A stretch of 17,767 nt of DNA from Ferruginibacter sp. (lineage in GTDB: Bacteria > Bacteroidota > Bacteroidia > Chitinophagales > Chitinophagaceae). How positions within the stretch are numbered: the stretch's first letter is position 1; each line of letters begins with the position of its first letter. The DNA lies in contig JANXOQ010000344.1 of NCBI GenBank assembly GCA_025357775.1, positions 1 to 17,767 on the forward strand, given 5' to 3'. A model generated the notes under the pieces. The model was given only the letters and a program-made list of their open reading frames with translations. It was not told the origin of the DNA and ran no database searches. Made by a program: the position numbers and the translations under genes. This document shows positions 6,301 to 15,169 of the stretch, in pieces.

Positions 6301-6344
6301 TTAGTATAATATTAAGAAAGTGCAATCCTTTTTGATTGTACTTA

Positions 6345-6352
6345 CAAAGGTA
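6345..6352 (-). promoter_or_regulatory. -7 box for the HAD gene
   Basis: TACCTTTG on the minus strand matches TAnnTTTG, 44 bases before the ATG at 6300. No -33 TTTG is seen at 19-20 bases. Confidence 0.5.
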
Positions 6353-6471
6353 GAAAATTAACTTGCCATTTTTAAAAGTATAATTAATGTTATTCAATCT
6401 TTAAAGGCTAAATGGTCGTAATTTTAAAGTTTTTTATTACCCAATAGCATTTATTTATAAAAATTGTATTT

Positions 6472-8919
6472 ATGAAAATGATGAGGCTAATGTTTTTTTT
6501 AATCCTTATATCTTTTGCAACGTCTGCTCAAGACCAAGGTAGAATATCTGGCAGCATAGTAGATAAAACTACTCAAAAAGCATTGATTAATGTAAGTGTA
6601 AATGTAGAAGGTACAAGCATTGGTAGTATATCTGACTCCAATGGTGTATATAGAATAACAGCAGTACCTTTAAAAACATACAACCTTAGCTTTAGCATTG
6701 TAGGGTACAAAACAGAAGTGGTGTACAACCTTGTAATAAATGCAGGCAACGAAAAAAATGTTAACGTAGAGCTGGAGCCAACTAATGCATCGCTTACAGA
6801 AGTGGTTATAAAATCTAACAAAAGAACAGCAAAAGCAGCTACGCTAGAAACCCCATTGAGTGTACAACGATTAACCACAGAAGAAATAAAAAGCAACCCT
6901 GGTGGAAATTTTGATATAAGTAAAGTGATACAAACCCTGCCCGGTGTGGGTGGTGGTGCAGGTGGGGGTGGTTTTAGAAACGATATCATCATACGTGGGG
7001 GTGCACCTACAGAAAATGTTTTTTATTTAGATGGTATAGAAGTACCCGTTATAAATCACTTTCAAACACAGGGTAGTGCAGGTGGCCCACAGGGTATTTT
7101 AAATGTATCTTTTATTGAAGATGTAAAATTATCTAGCTCTGCTTTTGATGCTCGATATGATAATGCGTTGAGTTCTGTTTTTCAATTTAAACAAAAAACA
7201 GGTAATAGAAATAAACTACAAGGCAATGTGAGATTGAGTGCTACGGAACTTTCTACAACTTTGGAAGGACCATTATCAAAAGACAAAAAAACAACTTTTT
7301 TAGCATCGGCAAGGCGTAGTTATTTGCAATTATTATTTACCGCTATAGATTTACCCATACGCCCTAGCTATTGGGATTTTCAAACAAAAATTACCAGACA
7401 AATAGATAAAAAAACTACCTTATCATTTATAGGTATTGGTGCTATTGATGATTTTAGATTTGCTGCTATAAAAAAAGCAACCCCTGAAAAACTATATATT
7501 TTAAACAGCAATGCATTTATAAAACAATGGACATACACTGCTGGTTTATCTCTTAAACGTTTGGTAAAAAATGGTTTTGTAAATGTAGCTTTAAGCAGAA
7601 ATAGTTTTGATAACGACATTAATCAGTTTGAAGACAACACCACAAAAATAGCAAGCCAAAAAACATTGGAATATAAAAGTAAAGAGACAGAAAATAAACT
7701 ACGTGTAGATGTAAATAAAAGTATAAACAATTATAAAATTGCATACGGCGTAGTAGCCCAGGTTTCTGAATACGACACCAAAACATTTGCAGTAATTCTT
7801 AGAGAGTTAAAAGATGGATTTGGAAATGTAATTCAAAATCCGGTTAGTGTAAATTTTAAAAGTCCACTAAATAGCTTTTTACGCTATGGTGCATTTACTC
7901 AAATTAGCAAGCGTTTTTTTGACAGTAGATTAGGTGTGAGTGCTGGCTTACGTATAGACATGAATACGTTTACAACTACAGGTAATAACCCTTTAAAAAC
8001 ACTGAGCCCACGTATATCGGCAAGTTATATTTTGGCAGATAAATGGACAGCCAATGCATCTATAGGGCGGTATTACAAAATAGCACCATACACTATTTTA
8101 GGCTTTGCCGATAATGCCAATAACTTAGTAAACAAAAATAGCTTGTACCAACGTGCAGACCATTATGTAGCAGGTGTGGAGTACTTGCCAAATGATGGTT
8201 TGCGTTTTACAGCAGAAGGTTTTTACAAAAATTATGCGAATGTACCTGTGTCATTACAAAAAGGAATTTCGCTTGCAAACCTTGGTGGAGATTTTAATGT
8301 GCTAGGTAACGAAGCAGTAGTAACCAATGGAAAAGGTAGGGCTTACGGTTTTGAATTTTTTGCACAGAAGAAATTAACGAAAAATTTTTTTGGAATACTT
8401 TCTTATACATTTTATAAAAGTGAATATGCTGGCTTAAATAATAAACTTATAGCAAGCAGTTGGGATAATACGCATTTGCTTACTGTAACATGGGGTTATA
8501 AATTTCCAAGAAATATTGAGCTAGGCTTAAAATTCCGCTACCAAGGTGGTGCACCATACACACCGTTTGATAATGCAGCATCGCAAGCCAACTACCTAAG
8601 CCAAGGGCGAGGCTTGCTAGACTATGCAAAACTTAATACACAGCGCTTGGGTGGATTTAATAGCGGAGATGTACGTATAGATAAAAAATGGAACTTTAAG
8701 AAAGTAACATTCGATTTATTTTTGGATGTAACCAACTGGTACATAGCAAAAAACCCTGCCATACCTACTTATACGTTTAAAAGAAATGCAGATAACACTG
8801 CTTTTTTAACCACGGATAATTTACCAATAAATATAAATGGTAGTAATGCTATACCAACTTTATTAAAAAATGACGACCCCCAAGTAACACCAACTATTGG
8901 GTTTATTGTGGAGTTTTAA
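6472..8919 (+). CDS. TonB-dependent outer-membrane receptor (carboxypeptidase-regulatory-like N-terminal domain)
   Basis: This 815-residue protein has a signal peptide (1-19, cleavage near TSA-Q). A carboxypeptidase-regulatory-like beta sandwich follows (about 22-103, GRISGSIVDKTT to NVNVELEP). A plug domain (about 110-250) contains IRGGAPTENVFYLDGIEV (174-191). A beta barrel of about 560 residues ends in GFIVEF, whose last Phe is the usual BAM recognition residue. Just before the plug core lies a Gly-rich stretch (GVGGGAGGGGF, 158-168). There is no SusD-like partner, so it is not a classical glycan-utilisation pair, and the ligand is unknown. Start could be Met1, Met3 or Met4; all keep the signal peptide. 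No good -7 box was found in the 171-base gap shared with the divergent HAD gene. Confidence 0.92.
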   Translation: MKMMRLMFFLILISFATSAQDQGRISGSIVDKTTQKALINVSVNVEGTSIGSISDSNGVYRITAVPLKTYNLSFSIVGYKTEVVYNLVINAGNEKNVNVELEPTNASLTEVVIKSNKRTAKAATLETPLSVQRLTTEEIKSNPGGNFDISKVIQTLPGVGGGAGGGGFRNDIIIRGGAPTENVFYLDGIEVPVINHFQTQGSAGGPQGILNVSFIEDVKLSSSAFDARYDNALSSVFQFKQKTGNRNKLQGNVRLSATELSTTLEGPLSKDKKTTFLASARRSYLQLLFTAIDLPIRPSYWDFQTKITRQIDKKTTLSFIGIGAIDDFRFAAIKKATPEKLYILNSNAFIKQWTYTAGLSLKRLVKNGFVNVALSRNSFDNDINQFEDNTTKIASQKTLEYKSKETENKLRVDVNKSINNYKIAYGVVAQVSEYDTKTFAVILRELKDGFGNVIQNPVSVNFKSPLNSFLRYGAFTQISKRFFDSRLGVSAGLRIDMNTFTTTGNNPLKTLSPRISASYILADKWTANASIGRYYKIAPYTILGFADNANNLVNKNSLYQRADHYVAGVEYLPNDGLRFTAEGFYKNYANVPVSLQKGISLANLGGDFNVLGNEAVVTNGKGRAYGFEFFAQKKLTKNFFGILSYTFYKSEYAGLNNKLIASSWDNTHLLTVTWGYKFPRNIELGLKFRYQGGAPYTPFDNAASQANYLSQGRGLLDYAKLNTQRLGGFNSGDVRIDKKWNFKKVTFDLFLDVTNWYIAKNPAIPTYTFKRNADNTAFLTTDNLPININGSNAIPTLLKNDDPQVTPTIGFIVEF

Positions 8920-9071
8920 AAAATTAAATTTTAAGAGATGAAAAAATCTTTTCTATTAATCCAAAGGCTTTTGTGGTTAACAAATAAAAACTTCCCTTTT
9001 TTCTTCTACCTCATATAAGCCTAGTTAAGCACTCACCACTTACCCCTACCTTTACACAAATCTCACACAGC

Positions 9072-9782
9072 ATGAGCCAAAAATTTGAAGGCAAAATATC
9101 TTTTATAAATCATGATAAGCAATATGCCATGATAGAGTATGAAGAAGGGAACAAAAAGAAAACTGTACGTGCCAGTATTGATGAAAAGCTGCAAAAAGAA
9201 ATGAAGGAAAAAAAACTCATCAAAAAAATGCACCATTTTATGACGGGTGACATTGTAAGTTTTACCGTAAAATTATCTGATAGAGGAGATAGAATGATGG
9301 CTGTAGGTACTGAGTTTTTGTACAACAATGCGCTGGATGTACTCATCAATAAAAGTTTTTTAAACAATAAATTTATTGGTTATTTAAAAATGGTGGATGA
9401 TAAATATTTTGTAAAAGAAATAGACAGCTATTTATTTTTTCCTGTACCCTTTTCGCCGTGGCAAAATGTACCAGCTGAGTTAGATTTAAATGAACAAGTA
9501 AATTTTTCTTTAGAGAATGTAGAAAAAAAAGAAAAAATATTTGCAACGCTTTTTAACAACAACTATATACCCGAGTTTGAGCAAGCAGTAAAATTATTTA
9601 AAACTAAAATGCCTGTTATAGCAAAAGTTTATAAAATAACTCCCTACGGCATACACTTAAATATTATAACTGATCAAATACAAAGTAAAATACCTTTTGA
9701 AGAAAACATAAAAGTAGGGGATACTATAAATGTACTTATAATATATTTGAGCAAAAGTAAAATTGTAGTAGAAAAAGTTTAA
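9072..9782 (+). CDS. Predicted OB-fold (cold-shock/S1-like) protein, function unknown
   Basis: This 236-residue cytoplasmic protein has no signal or membrane segment. Residues 5-80 (GKISFINHDKQYAMIEYEEG and on to a basic stretch, then MTGDIVSFTVKLSDRG) resemble a cold-shock or S1-type OB fold with a Lys-rich insert. The C-terminal 60 residues (PVIAKVYKITPYGIHLNI, then KVGDTINVLIIYLSKSKI) again look like an S1-type strand pattern. A role in RNA or nucleic-acid binding is therefore an inference from shape only; no catalytic motif is visible. A TACCTTTA sequence at 9047-9054 is one mismatch from the -7 consensus. Its stop overlaps that of the convergent DUF420 gene by 4 bases. Confidence 0.65.
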   Translation: MSQKFEGKISFINHDKQYAMIEYEEGNKKKTVRASIDEKLQKEMKEKKLIKKMHHFMTGDIVSFTVKLSDRGDRMMAVGTEFLYNNALDVLINKSFLNNKFIGYLKMVDDKYFVKEIDSYLFFPVPFSPWQNVPAELDLNEQVNFSLENVEKKEKIFATLFNNNYIPEFEQAVKLFKTKMPVIAKVYKITPYGIHLNIITDQIQSKIPFEENIKVGDTINVLIIYLSKSKIVVEKV

Positions 9783-10363
9783 TTATAAAATTGATTTATC
9801 ATCCAATAAACAACCACACCACTAACCGCCACAAAAAACCAAACAGGCCAAGTAACACGTACCAATTTTTTATGTTTTTCATACTCCCCAGTAAGAGAGC
9901 GGTAAGCACTAAATAAAATAAATGGAAGTATAATAGCTGCTAGTGGAATATGCAAACCAAGCAACACGTAATAAAAAATTCTTGTACTTCCCACCGCCAT
10001 TTTTTCGTTGAGGCTCACAACACCATCATGGTCTATATCTCCATATTTAGTTTCACCAGCCATAAGGTGGTGGCATATATAACTTACCAAAAAAAGAATA
10101 GATAGCGTAATAGCGGTAAGCATAATTTTTTTATGTAATAAATAGTTTTTACTTTTTATACTTATCAATCCAGCTATTAATAAAATTGCAACTAACGAAT
10201 TTATAACAGCATTTATAGTTGCAAATAGATGCACATTAAAAGGCAAGTTTACCTCAAGCTTATACTTGCTTAAAACAATTACCGCCAAAAAAACTATAGC
10301 CGATACTGACCAAATAAATATTTTAGCTTTATGGTCGTTTTTTTCTAAAGTTGGTTGTAACAT
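9779..10363 (-). CDS. DUF420 membrane protein with an EF-hand-type calcium loop
   Basis: This 194-residue inner-membrane protein has five predicted helices (about 13-31, 45-69, 78-99, 128-152, 170-189). Conserved His residues lie in or near them (His45, 77, 98, 99, 138, 164). This matches DUF420, a family found beside cytochrome c oxidase and SCO1 genes and implicated in oxidase assembly. Between helices 3 and 4 lies DIDHDGVVSLNE (109-120), an exact 12-residue EF-hand loop (D1, D3, D5, G6, hydrophobic 8, E12). The positive-inside rule places it in the periplasm. Start ATG overlaps the SCO1 stop by one base (TAATG), so the two genes are translationally coupled. Family confident; calcium binding is inferred. 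Confidence 0.85.
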   Translation of the reverse strand: MLQPTLEKNDHKAKIFIWSVSAIVFLAVIVLSKYKLEVNLPFNVHLFATINAVINSLVAILLIAGLISIKSKNYLLHKKIMLTAITLSILFLVSYICHHLMAGETKYGDIDHDGVVSLNEKMAVGSTRIFYYVLLGLHIPLAAIILPFILFSAYRSLTGEYEKHKKLVRVTWPVWFFVAVSGVVVYWMINQFYN

Positions 10364-11151
10364 TAATATGGAAGTTTATTTTTTTTATTTTTATTAAGCA
10401 TCGTCATTGCAAACATAAGTATACCAATGGCAATAAAAATTACGGGTAGTATAGGTATAAAATCTCTAAATATTGATGGAGCTTTTTTGTTTCTTTCAAT
10501 CATTACAGTAGGAATATCCATCGCAAGCCTAGCAAGTTGTACTGTATCAAAACCATTGTAAAATCCTCTTACAATTCTGTTGGTATCTAGCAAAAAAAAC
10601 TTTTCGGTATGTATAAAAGCGGTATCTACTTTTGGGTCTGCTATGCTTGCTTTTATTTCTTGCAATGCAAAATCATAAATTTCTTTTTTATCACCCGTTA
10701 CAAACCACCAGCTATCATGGTTTGCATTATATCTATCTGCAAAGCGTCTAAGCCTTGGCACACTATCAGTTTCAGGGTCTACACTTATGCTTATAAATTG
10801 TACAATCGTATCATTTTTTTTATAGGAGTCTTGCAGGCGTTTCATGTTACGAGCAAGACCTGGGCATATACTTGGGCAACTAGTAAAGAAAAAATCAAGC
10901 ACAATTATTCTACCCTTTAAATCATCTAACGATACTTTTTTGCCAAGCTGGTTGGTAAATTGTATATTTTTTACTTTATGCCAAATGGTATCATCTAGTT
11001 TCTTACCATTTTTATTAATTGTTTGTACGCTATCAAAAAAATATTTTCTAGGCATGTGTACTGCATCTTTACTAAAATACTTTACTAAAAAATAGCCTAT
11101 CATTGGTAAAGAAATGGCAAGTAATAATGCAAGAAGTCCTTTTTTATTCAC
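10363..11151 (-). CDS. SCO1/SenC copper chaperone
   Basis: This 262-residue protein has an N-terminal membrane anchor (about 6-24) and a thioredoxin-like domain (about 55-205). It carries the SCO copper site: TSCPSICPG with Cys92 and Cys96 (CxxxC), plus His181 in FIHTEKFFLLD. SCO proteins deliver copper to, or reduce, the CuA site of cytochrome c oxidase. There is a second hydrophobic segment at the C-terminus (about 228-250, IPILPVIFIAIGILMFAM), which is an extra helix compared with the simplest SCO1. Start is a GTG (11151-11149); the next in-frame ATG (codon 17) would cut into the anchor. It is coupled to the downstream DUF420 gene and divergent from the second TonB receptor, with 141 bases between. 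Confidence 0.93.
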   Translation of the reverse strand: MNKKGLLALLLAISLPMIGYFLVKYFSKDAVHMPRKYFFDSVQTINKNGKKLDDTIWHKVKNIQFTNQLGKKVSLDDLKGRIIVLDFFFTSCPSICPGLARNMKRLQDSYKKNDTIVQFISISVDPETDSVPRLRRFADRYNANHDSWWFVTGDKKEIYDFALQEIKASIADPKVDTAFIHTEKFFLLDTNRIVRGFYNGFDTVQLARLAMDIPTVMIERNKKAPSIFRDFIPILPVIFIAIGILMFAMTMLNKNKKNKLPY

Positions 11152-11249
11152 AATAATTTTTTTACAAATACGATTTCATATTTAATGAAGATTTGTAAAG
11201 ATAACCTATGCATTTTTTTTAGCCCTAAAACTGTTCAATCATTTTTTGT

Positions 11250-11257
11250 TACCTTTG
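11250..11257 (+). promoter_or_regulatory. -7 box for the second TonB receptor
   Basis: TACCTTTG matches TAnnTTTG, 35 bases before the ATG at 11293. An upstream in-frame ATG (11185) would start before this box, so it cannot be used on this transcript. Confidence 0.6.
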
Positions 11258-11292
11258 TGATTAACACATTTATAAATAAACTTGATTACAAC

Positions 11293-14043
11293 ATGAAAAA
11301 ATTATTCCTTTTATTTTTTATTTCTTTTTTTGTAAATTTTCTTTTTGCGCAGCAGCAATATAATATTAAAGTAATTGATGCAAAAACAGGTAGCCCTATC
11401 GAAAATGCTTCTGCTTTAATAATTTCTTCAAAAAAAGGAGCTACTTCCAATAATAATGGTGTAATAATTTTACAAGCAAAACAAAATGACGAAGTACAAG
11501 TATCAAGCGTGGGTTATAGCAATAAAACGATGAAGCTAGGGAGTGCTACTAATATAGAAGTATTAATAGAAGCAGTAATGCAAGACCTTGCAGATGTAGT
11601 AGTGCTAGGTACAAGAGGTACAGCAAGAGCAAAAACAGAAACAGCAGTACCTGTGGATGTTATAAAAATAAACCAAGTAGGCAATCCAACTGCAAAGATG
11701 GATTTAACATCAGTGCTTAATATGGCAGCACCATCTTTTAACTATAATAAACAAAGCGGTAGTGATGGTGCAGACCATGTGGATTTGGGTACATTGAGAG
11801 GCCTTGGGCCAGATCAAACTCTAGTATTAATAAATGGTAAACGCAGACATAGTACGGCATTGGTTGCTCTTTTTGGAACAAGGGGTAGAGGTGCATCTGG
11901 CACAGACTTAAATGCTTTTCCACAAATAGCAGTAGATAGAATAGAAATTTTAAGAGATGGAGCAAGTGCGCAATATGGTAGTGATGCCATTGCAGGTGTA
12001 ATTAATATTATTCTTAAAAAAGATATTAACAAATGGACAATTAATACAGGTTGGGCTGGGTATTATGATAATCAATTTAATGCTAGTAAATTTAATGCAG
12101 GTAATCAATATGTGAGTGAGGGTAAAATTGATGGGCAAACTTTTAATTTATCAGCTACAAATGGGTTTAGTTTAGGTAATAATGGTGGGTTTTTAAGTTT
12201 TGGTTTAAGTGCTTTTACACAGGGTAAAACATTTAGACAAGCGGATACCTTAAATTGGAAAACAGATAAAAATACATTACCAGTTATAAATGCTGGTAGA
12301 CGTGCATTTGGTGATGGCTCAGTAAAAACCTACGGTGCTAGTTACAACATGGAGTTGCCAATTAAAAACAGTAGGAGTACTTTTTACTCATTTGGTACGG
12401 TTAATACTAAAGAATCAGACGCCTATGCATACTCAAGAAATTTAGGCTGGAATCCAGAACGTTTCCCCACAGATGTTGCTGGTAATAGTATTTTTGTACC
12501 AAGTATTATGCAAAAAACAAATGATGGAGAAACTTATTTTAACCCAAGAATTGGCACTTCAATTACCGATGCTTCCATTGCTTTAGGAGTAAAAGGTAAA
12601 ACAATAAATAATTGGAATTGGGATGCTAGTATTACAACAGGAAAAAATAATTTTCAATTTTCGGGATATCAAACTTTCAATGCTTCTTTAGTTGGTAACA
12701 CAACAAAAAATTATTTTGAAGATGGTGGTTATAGATTTAGACAAGCTACTGTAAATGTAGATTTAAGTAAAACATTTAAAACAATTGCTAATGGTTTAAA
12801 TATAGGCTATGGTTTTGAATACAGAAATGAAAAATATTCAATAAATAATGGTGAAGAAGCATCATATAAATCATACGACCCTGCACTAGCCCCTGGTGCA
12901 CAAGGTTTTCCTGGGTTTAGTCCTAAAGATACAATTACTGCTAGTAGAAATAATTTTAGCACTTACATAGATGCGGAATTAAATATAACAAAAAATTGGT
13001 TGATAGATGTTGCAGCAAGAGGTGAAAATTATTCCGATTTTGGTGGGGTATTAACATATAAGTTTGCTACAAGATTAAAAGTATCTAATGATTTAAATCT
13101 TAGAGGCTCTGCCAGTACAGGGTTTAGAGCACCATCTTTGCAACAAGTAAATTTTACAAATACTAGCACCTCATTTTATAGTGGTGCTCTTGTGCAATCT
13201 CGTATTGCAAGAAATGGAGATGGTTTATCAAAAAGTGCAGGTATTGAAAAATTAAAACAAGAAACCTCCATTAATACAAGTATTGGTTTTGCATGGAAAC
13301 CAATAAAGGGTTTAAATGTAACCATAGATGGTTATATGGTAAAAATAAAAGATAGAGTTGTAATATCTGGTTTGTTTTCTAGTGACCCATCTTTACCAAG
13401 TAGTTTCAATTCACAACTTATAGGCCTTGATGTAACTACTGCACAGTTTATTACAAATGCTGTAAATACAACAAACCTTGGTATAGATATAGTTGCTGAT
13501 TATAGCAGAAAAATTAATAATGGAACTTTAAAGGTATTGCTTGCAGGTAATATACAAAAAGCAAAAGTTGATGAAATAAATGTTCCAACTGCTTTAAAAG
13601 GAACGGCATCAAATATTGAAACATTTTATAGTAAAAGAGATGTAGCATTTATAGAGTCTTCAGCCCCTACGTCTAAATTTAATTTAAGCTTGGATTATAA
13701 TATAAATAAAATAGGTTATAACCTTAGCTTCTCATCATTTGGGAATATGAAAATGATTGGTTTTGGTGATGTACCAAGTGATTTAAACCCTGCCGTAAAT
13801 GTAGAAGGTGTATATAATTATTCAACAAAAATTACAACAAACTTTGCACTATCATACAAACTTTCAAAAGTAATTAATGTTTTCGTTGGAGCAGATAATT
13901 TGTTTAATGTTCACCCGGATTTTTCATTGAACCCATTAGCAAAAAATGCAATTGGCTACAATGAGTCAGGTGGCGCATGGGATAGCGTACAAATGGGTTA
14001 TAACGGAAGAAAATTATTTAGCAGATTGGTGTTAAATTTCTAG
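11293..14043 (+). CDS. TonB-dependent receptor, siderophore/metal-type
   Basis: This 916-residue outer-membrane receptor starts at the ATG at 11293, where MKKLFLLFFISFFVNFLFA forms a signal peptide. The open frame extends 36 codons upstream but lacks signal-peptide sense and overlaps the promoter. A carboxypeptidase-regulatory-like domain (about 22-98) is followed by a plug domain with DLGTLRGLGPDQTLVLINGK and RIEILRDGASAQYGSDAIAG, the two strongest plug motifs. A large barrel with typical STGFRAPSLQQ ends in RLVLNF (C-terminal Phe). The plug type resembles iron-complex receptors; the true ligand is unknown. No SusD partner is present. It is divergent from SCO1, which hints at, but does not show, a metal link. 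A strong terminator follows. Confidence 0.93.
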   Translation: MKKLFLLFFISFFVNFLFAQQQYNIKVIDAKTGSPIENASALIISSKKGATSNNNGVIILQAKQNDEVQVSSVGYSNKTMKLGSATNIEVLIEAVMQDLADVVVLGTRGTARAKTETAVPVDVIKINQVGNPTAKMDLTSVLNMAAPSFNYNKQSGSDGADHVDLGTLRGLGPDQTLVLINGKRRHSTALVALFGTRGRGASGTDLNAFPQIAVDRIEILRDGASAQYGSDAIAGVINIILKKDINKWTINTGWAGYYDNQFNASKFNAGNQYVSEGKIDGQTFNLSATNGFSLGNNGGFLSFGLSAFTQGKTFRQADTLNWKTDKNTLPVINAGRRAFGDGSVKTYGASYNMELPIKNSRSTFYSFGTVNTKESDAYAYSRNLGWNPERFPTDVAGNSIFVPSIMQKTNDGETYFNPRIGTSITDASIALGVKGKTINNWNWDASITTGKNNFQFSGYQTFNASLVGNTTKNYFEDGGYRFRQATVNVDLSKTFKTIANGLNIGYGFEYRNEKYSINNGEEASYKSYDPALAPGAQGFPGFSPKDTITASRNNFSTYIDAELNITKNWLIDVAARGENYSDFGGVLTYKFATRLKVSNDLNLRGSASTGFRAPSLQQVNFTNTSTSFYSGALVQSRIARNGDGLSKSAGIEKLKQETSINTSIGFAWKPIKGLNVTIDGYMVKIKDRVVISGLFSSDPSLPSSFNSQLIGLDVTTAQFITNAVNTTNLGIDIVADYSRKINNGTLKVLLAGNIQKAKVDEINVPTALKGTASNIETFYSKRDVAFIESSAPTSKFNLSLDYNINKIGYNLSFSSFGNMKMIGFGDVPSDLNPAVNVEGVYNYSTKITTNFALSYKLSKVINVFVGADNLFNVHPDFSLNPLAKNAIGYNESGGAWDSVQMGYNGRKLFSRLVLNF

Positions 14044-14062
14044 ATTATTAGTTTAATAATAT

Positions 14063-14100
14063 AAAAAGGGTTGACAAACATTAAGTTGTCAACCCTTTTT
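14063..14100. terminator. Perfect 15-bp bidirectional terminator
   Basis: AAAAAGGGTTGACAA (14063-14077) and TTGTCAACCCTTTTT (14086-14100) are exact reverse complements with an 8-base loop and A/T runs on the outer sides. It ends the TonB receptor transcript and could also stop minus-strand transcription from the ABC ATPase gene. Confidence 0.92.
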
Positions 14101-14122
14101 TATAAATGTATATTTTTAGATT

Positions 14123-14305
14123 TTGAGGTGTAATGGACAAAATTTTCCTGTAAATCAAAGCCAACATATAGTCGTAGCCAGTCCATTTGGACTTTTTTCA
14201 ATTTATCAATACAGAAATGTATGGCTTAATGTTAAAGATGGTTTTGAAAGTTTGAAAAAAGATTTTGACGATAAAACGAAAGGCAATGCTACAGCTCTTA
14301 AATAA
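14123..14305 (+). other. Possible small gene or remnant between terminator and ABC gene
   Basis: A 60-codon open frame begins with a TTG. Its second half has protein-like composition: ASPFGLFSIYQYRNVWLNV, then KDGFESLKKDFDDKTKG. I do not recognise it, there is no visible promoter, and the preceding strong terminator isolates it. It may be the tail of a lost gene. The rest of the 315-base gap 14044-14358 holds only the terminator and AT-rich sequence. Confidence 0.25.
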
Positions 14306-14358
14306 TTTTTGGTTTAGGGCAAAAGTAAATAGCGTTTTTTATTTTTGGAAAATGTATG

Positions 14359-14976
14359 TTATTTATAGTCGACTATATTTATAACTGCTTCACATTTTTC
14401 AAATTCTACTTTATCATTGCTACTTACAATTACTAATCTATTTGTAGTATAGTATGACCAAAGTTTTTGGTAAATAGCTATACCCTCTTCGTCCAAATTA
14501 CTGGTAGGTTCATCTAGTAATAAAACAGTAGTGTTGCTAAAAAATGCTTGCGCTAGTTTCAAACGTTGTTTCATTCCACTACTGTAATATCTTATTTGTT
14601 TGTTGGCAGCATTTGCTAAGCCCACAGTAGCAAGTATTTCAGCAAAAGGTTTTGTAAGGGCTTTAAATGAACTATGGAATTGTAAAAATTCTAAAGCTGT
14701 CATTTCTTCTATTAAATCTAAATAAGGTGCGGCTATCGCAATGTTTTCATAAACTTTTTCTACTACTAATTTTCCACTACCATTTGCGCACTTAATATCA
14801 ATTTCCCCTTCCGAATGTAATGTTGCGCCAGCTATAATTTGTAATAAAGTAGATTTTCCGGAACCGTTTGTACCTGTTATTGCATAAGACTTTCCATGTA
14901 CAAATTCGTAATGTAAATGCCTAAATATCCATTCTCTATTAAAACGTTTGCCAATATTTTGTAGGGAAATATTCAA
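14359..14976 (-). CDS. ABC transporter ATP-binding protein
   Basis: The product is 205 residues from the TTG at 14976. The protein then begins with ISLQNIGKRFNREW, as family members do. The longer frame opens with a GTG at 15048 and adds 24 residues that look like translated intergenic sequence. Walker A is GTNGSGKS (35-42), the ABC signature is YSSGMKQR (131-138), and Walker B is VLLLDEP (151-157). The D-loop SNLDEEG follows. The segment after Walker B reads VIVSSND, with no switch His where most ABC ATPases have one. The size and the single domain suggest an ATPase needing a separate membrane partner, which is not in the window. It lies downstream of lpxA on the same strand and may be co-transcribed; the substrate is unknown. 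Confidence 0.88.
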   Translation of the reverse strand: MNISLQNIGKRFNREWIFRHLHYEFVHGKSYAITGTNGSGKSTLLQIIAGATLHSEGEIDIKCANGSGKLVVEKVYENIAIAAPYLDLIEEMTALEFLQFHSSFKALTKPFAEILATVGLANAANKQIRYYSSGMKQRLKLAQAFFSNTTVLLLDEPTSNLDEEGIAIYQKLWSYYTTNRLVIVSSNDKVEFEKCEAVINIVDYK

Positions 14977-15051
14977 AAAAGTTAGATGTTTATTATTAAA
15001 AATATTCGAAAAAAAATACTGCAAAACTCCAATATCTATGCTTGACACTAG

Positions 15052-15115
15052 GTGCTAATCCAATGTAGGATTGCACTGTGGCTTTGTGGCGGAAAACCCT
15101 GTCTGTAGGCAGGGT
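15052..15115. repeat. Pair of hairpin-forming inverted repeats between lpxA and the ABC gene
   Basis: The first hairpin pairs GTGC-T-AATCC (15052-15061) with GGATTGCAC (15068-15076) with a single bulged T (15056). The second is ACCCTGTC (15096-15103) with GGCAGGGT (15108-15115), with one T-G pair and a TGTA loop. Neither has a T tract, so they are not simple terminators. They lie in a gap of 193 bases between the lpxA stop and the preferred ABC start, and could be a dispersed repeat or an mRNA-processing or stability element. Confidence 0.6.
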
Positions 15116-15169
15116 AATAAAGGATGGTATACCCAAGGCTTATAGATGCATTGCCGTTTTTTCAAAAAA

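Noticed and set aside
6573..6992. 139-codon minus-strand frame inside the first TonB receptor
   Set aside because: It is the antisense of the conserved signal, carboxypeptidase-like and plug regions; its Pro-rich stretch is simply the reverse of the Gly-rich codons.
11185..11292. 36-codon upstream extension of the second TonB receptor
   Set aside because: It would place the signal peptide internally and starts upstream of the -7 box at 11250-11257.
14180..14198. Small hairpin AGTCC/GGACT followed by T6
   Set aside because: Only a 5-bp stem within the possible small gene, and a far stronger terminator lies 80 bases upstream.
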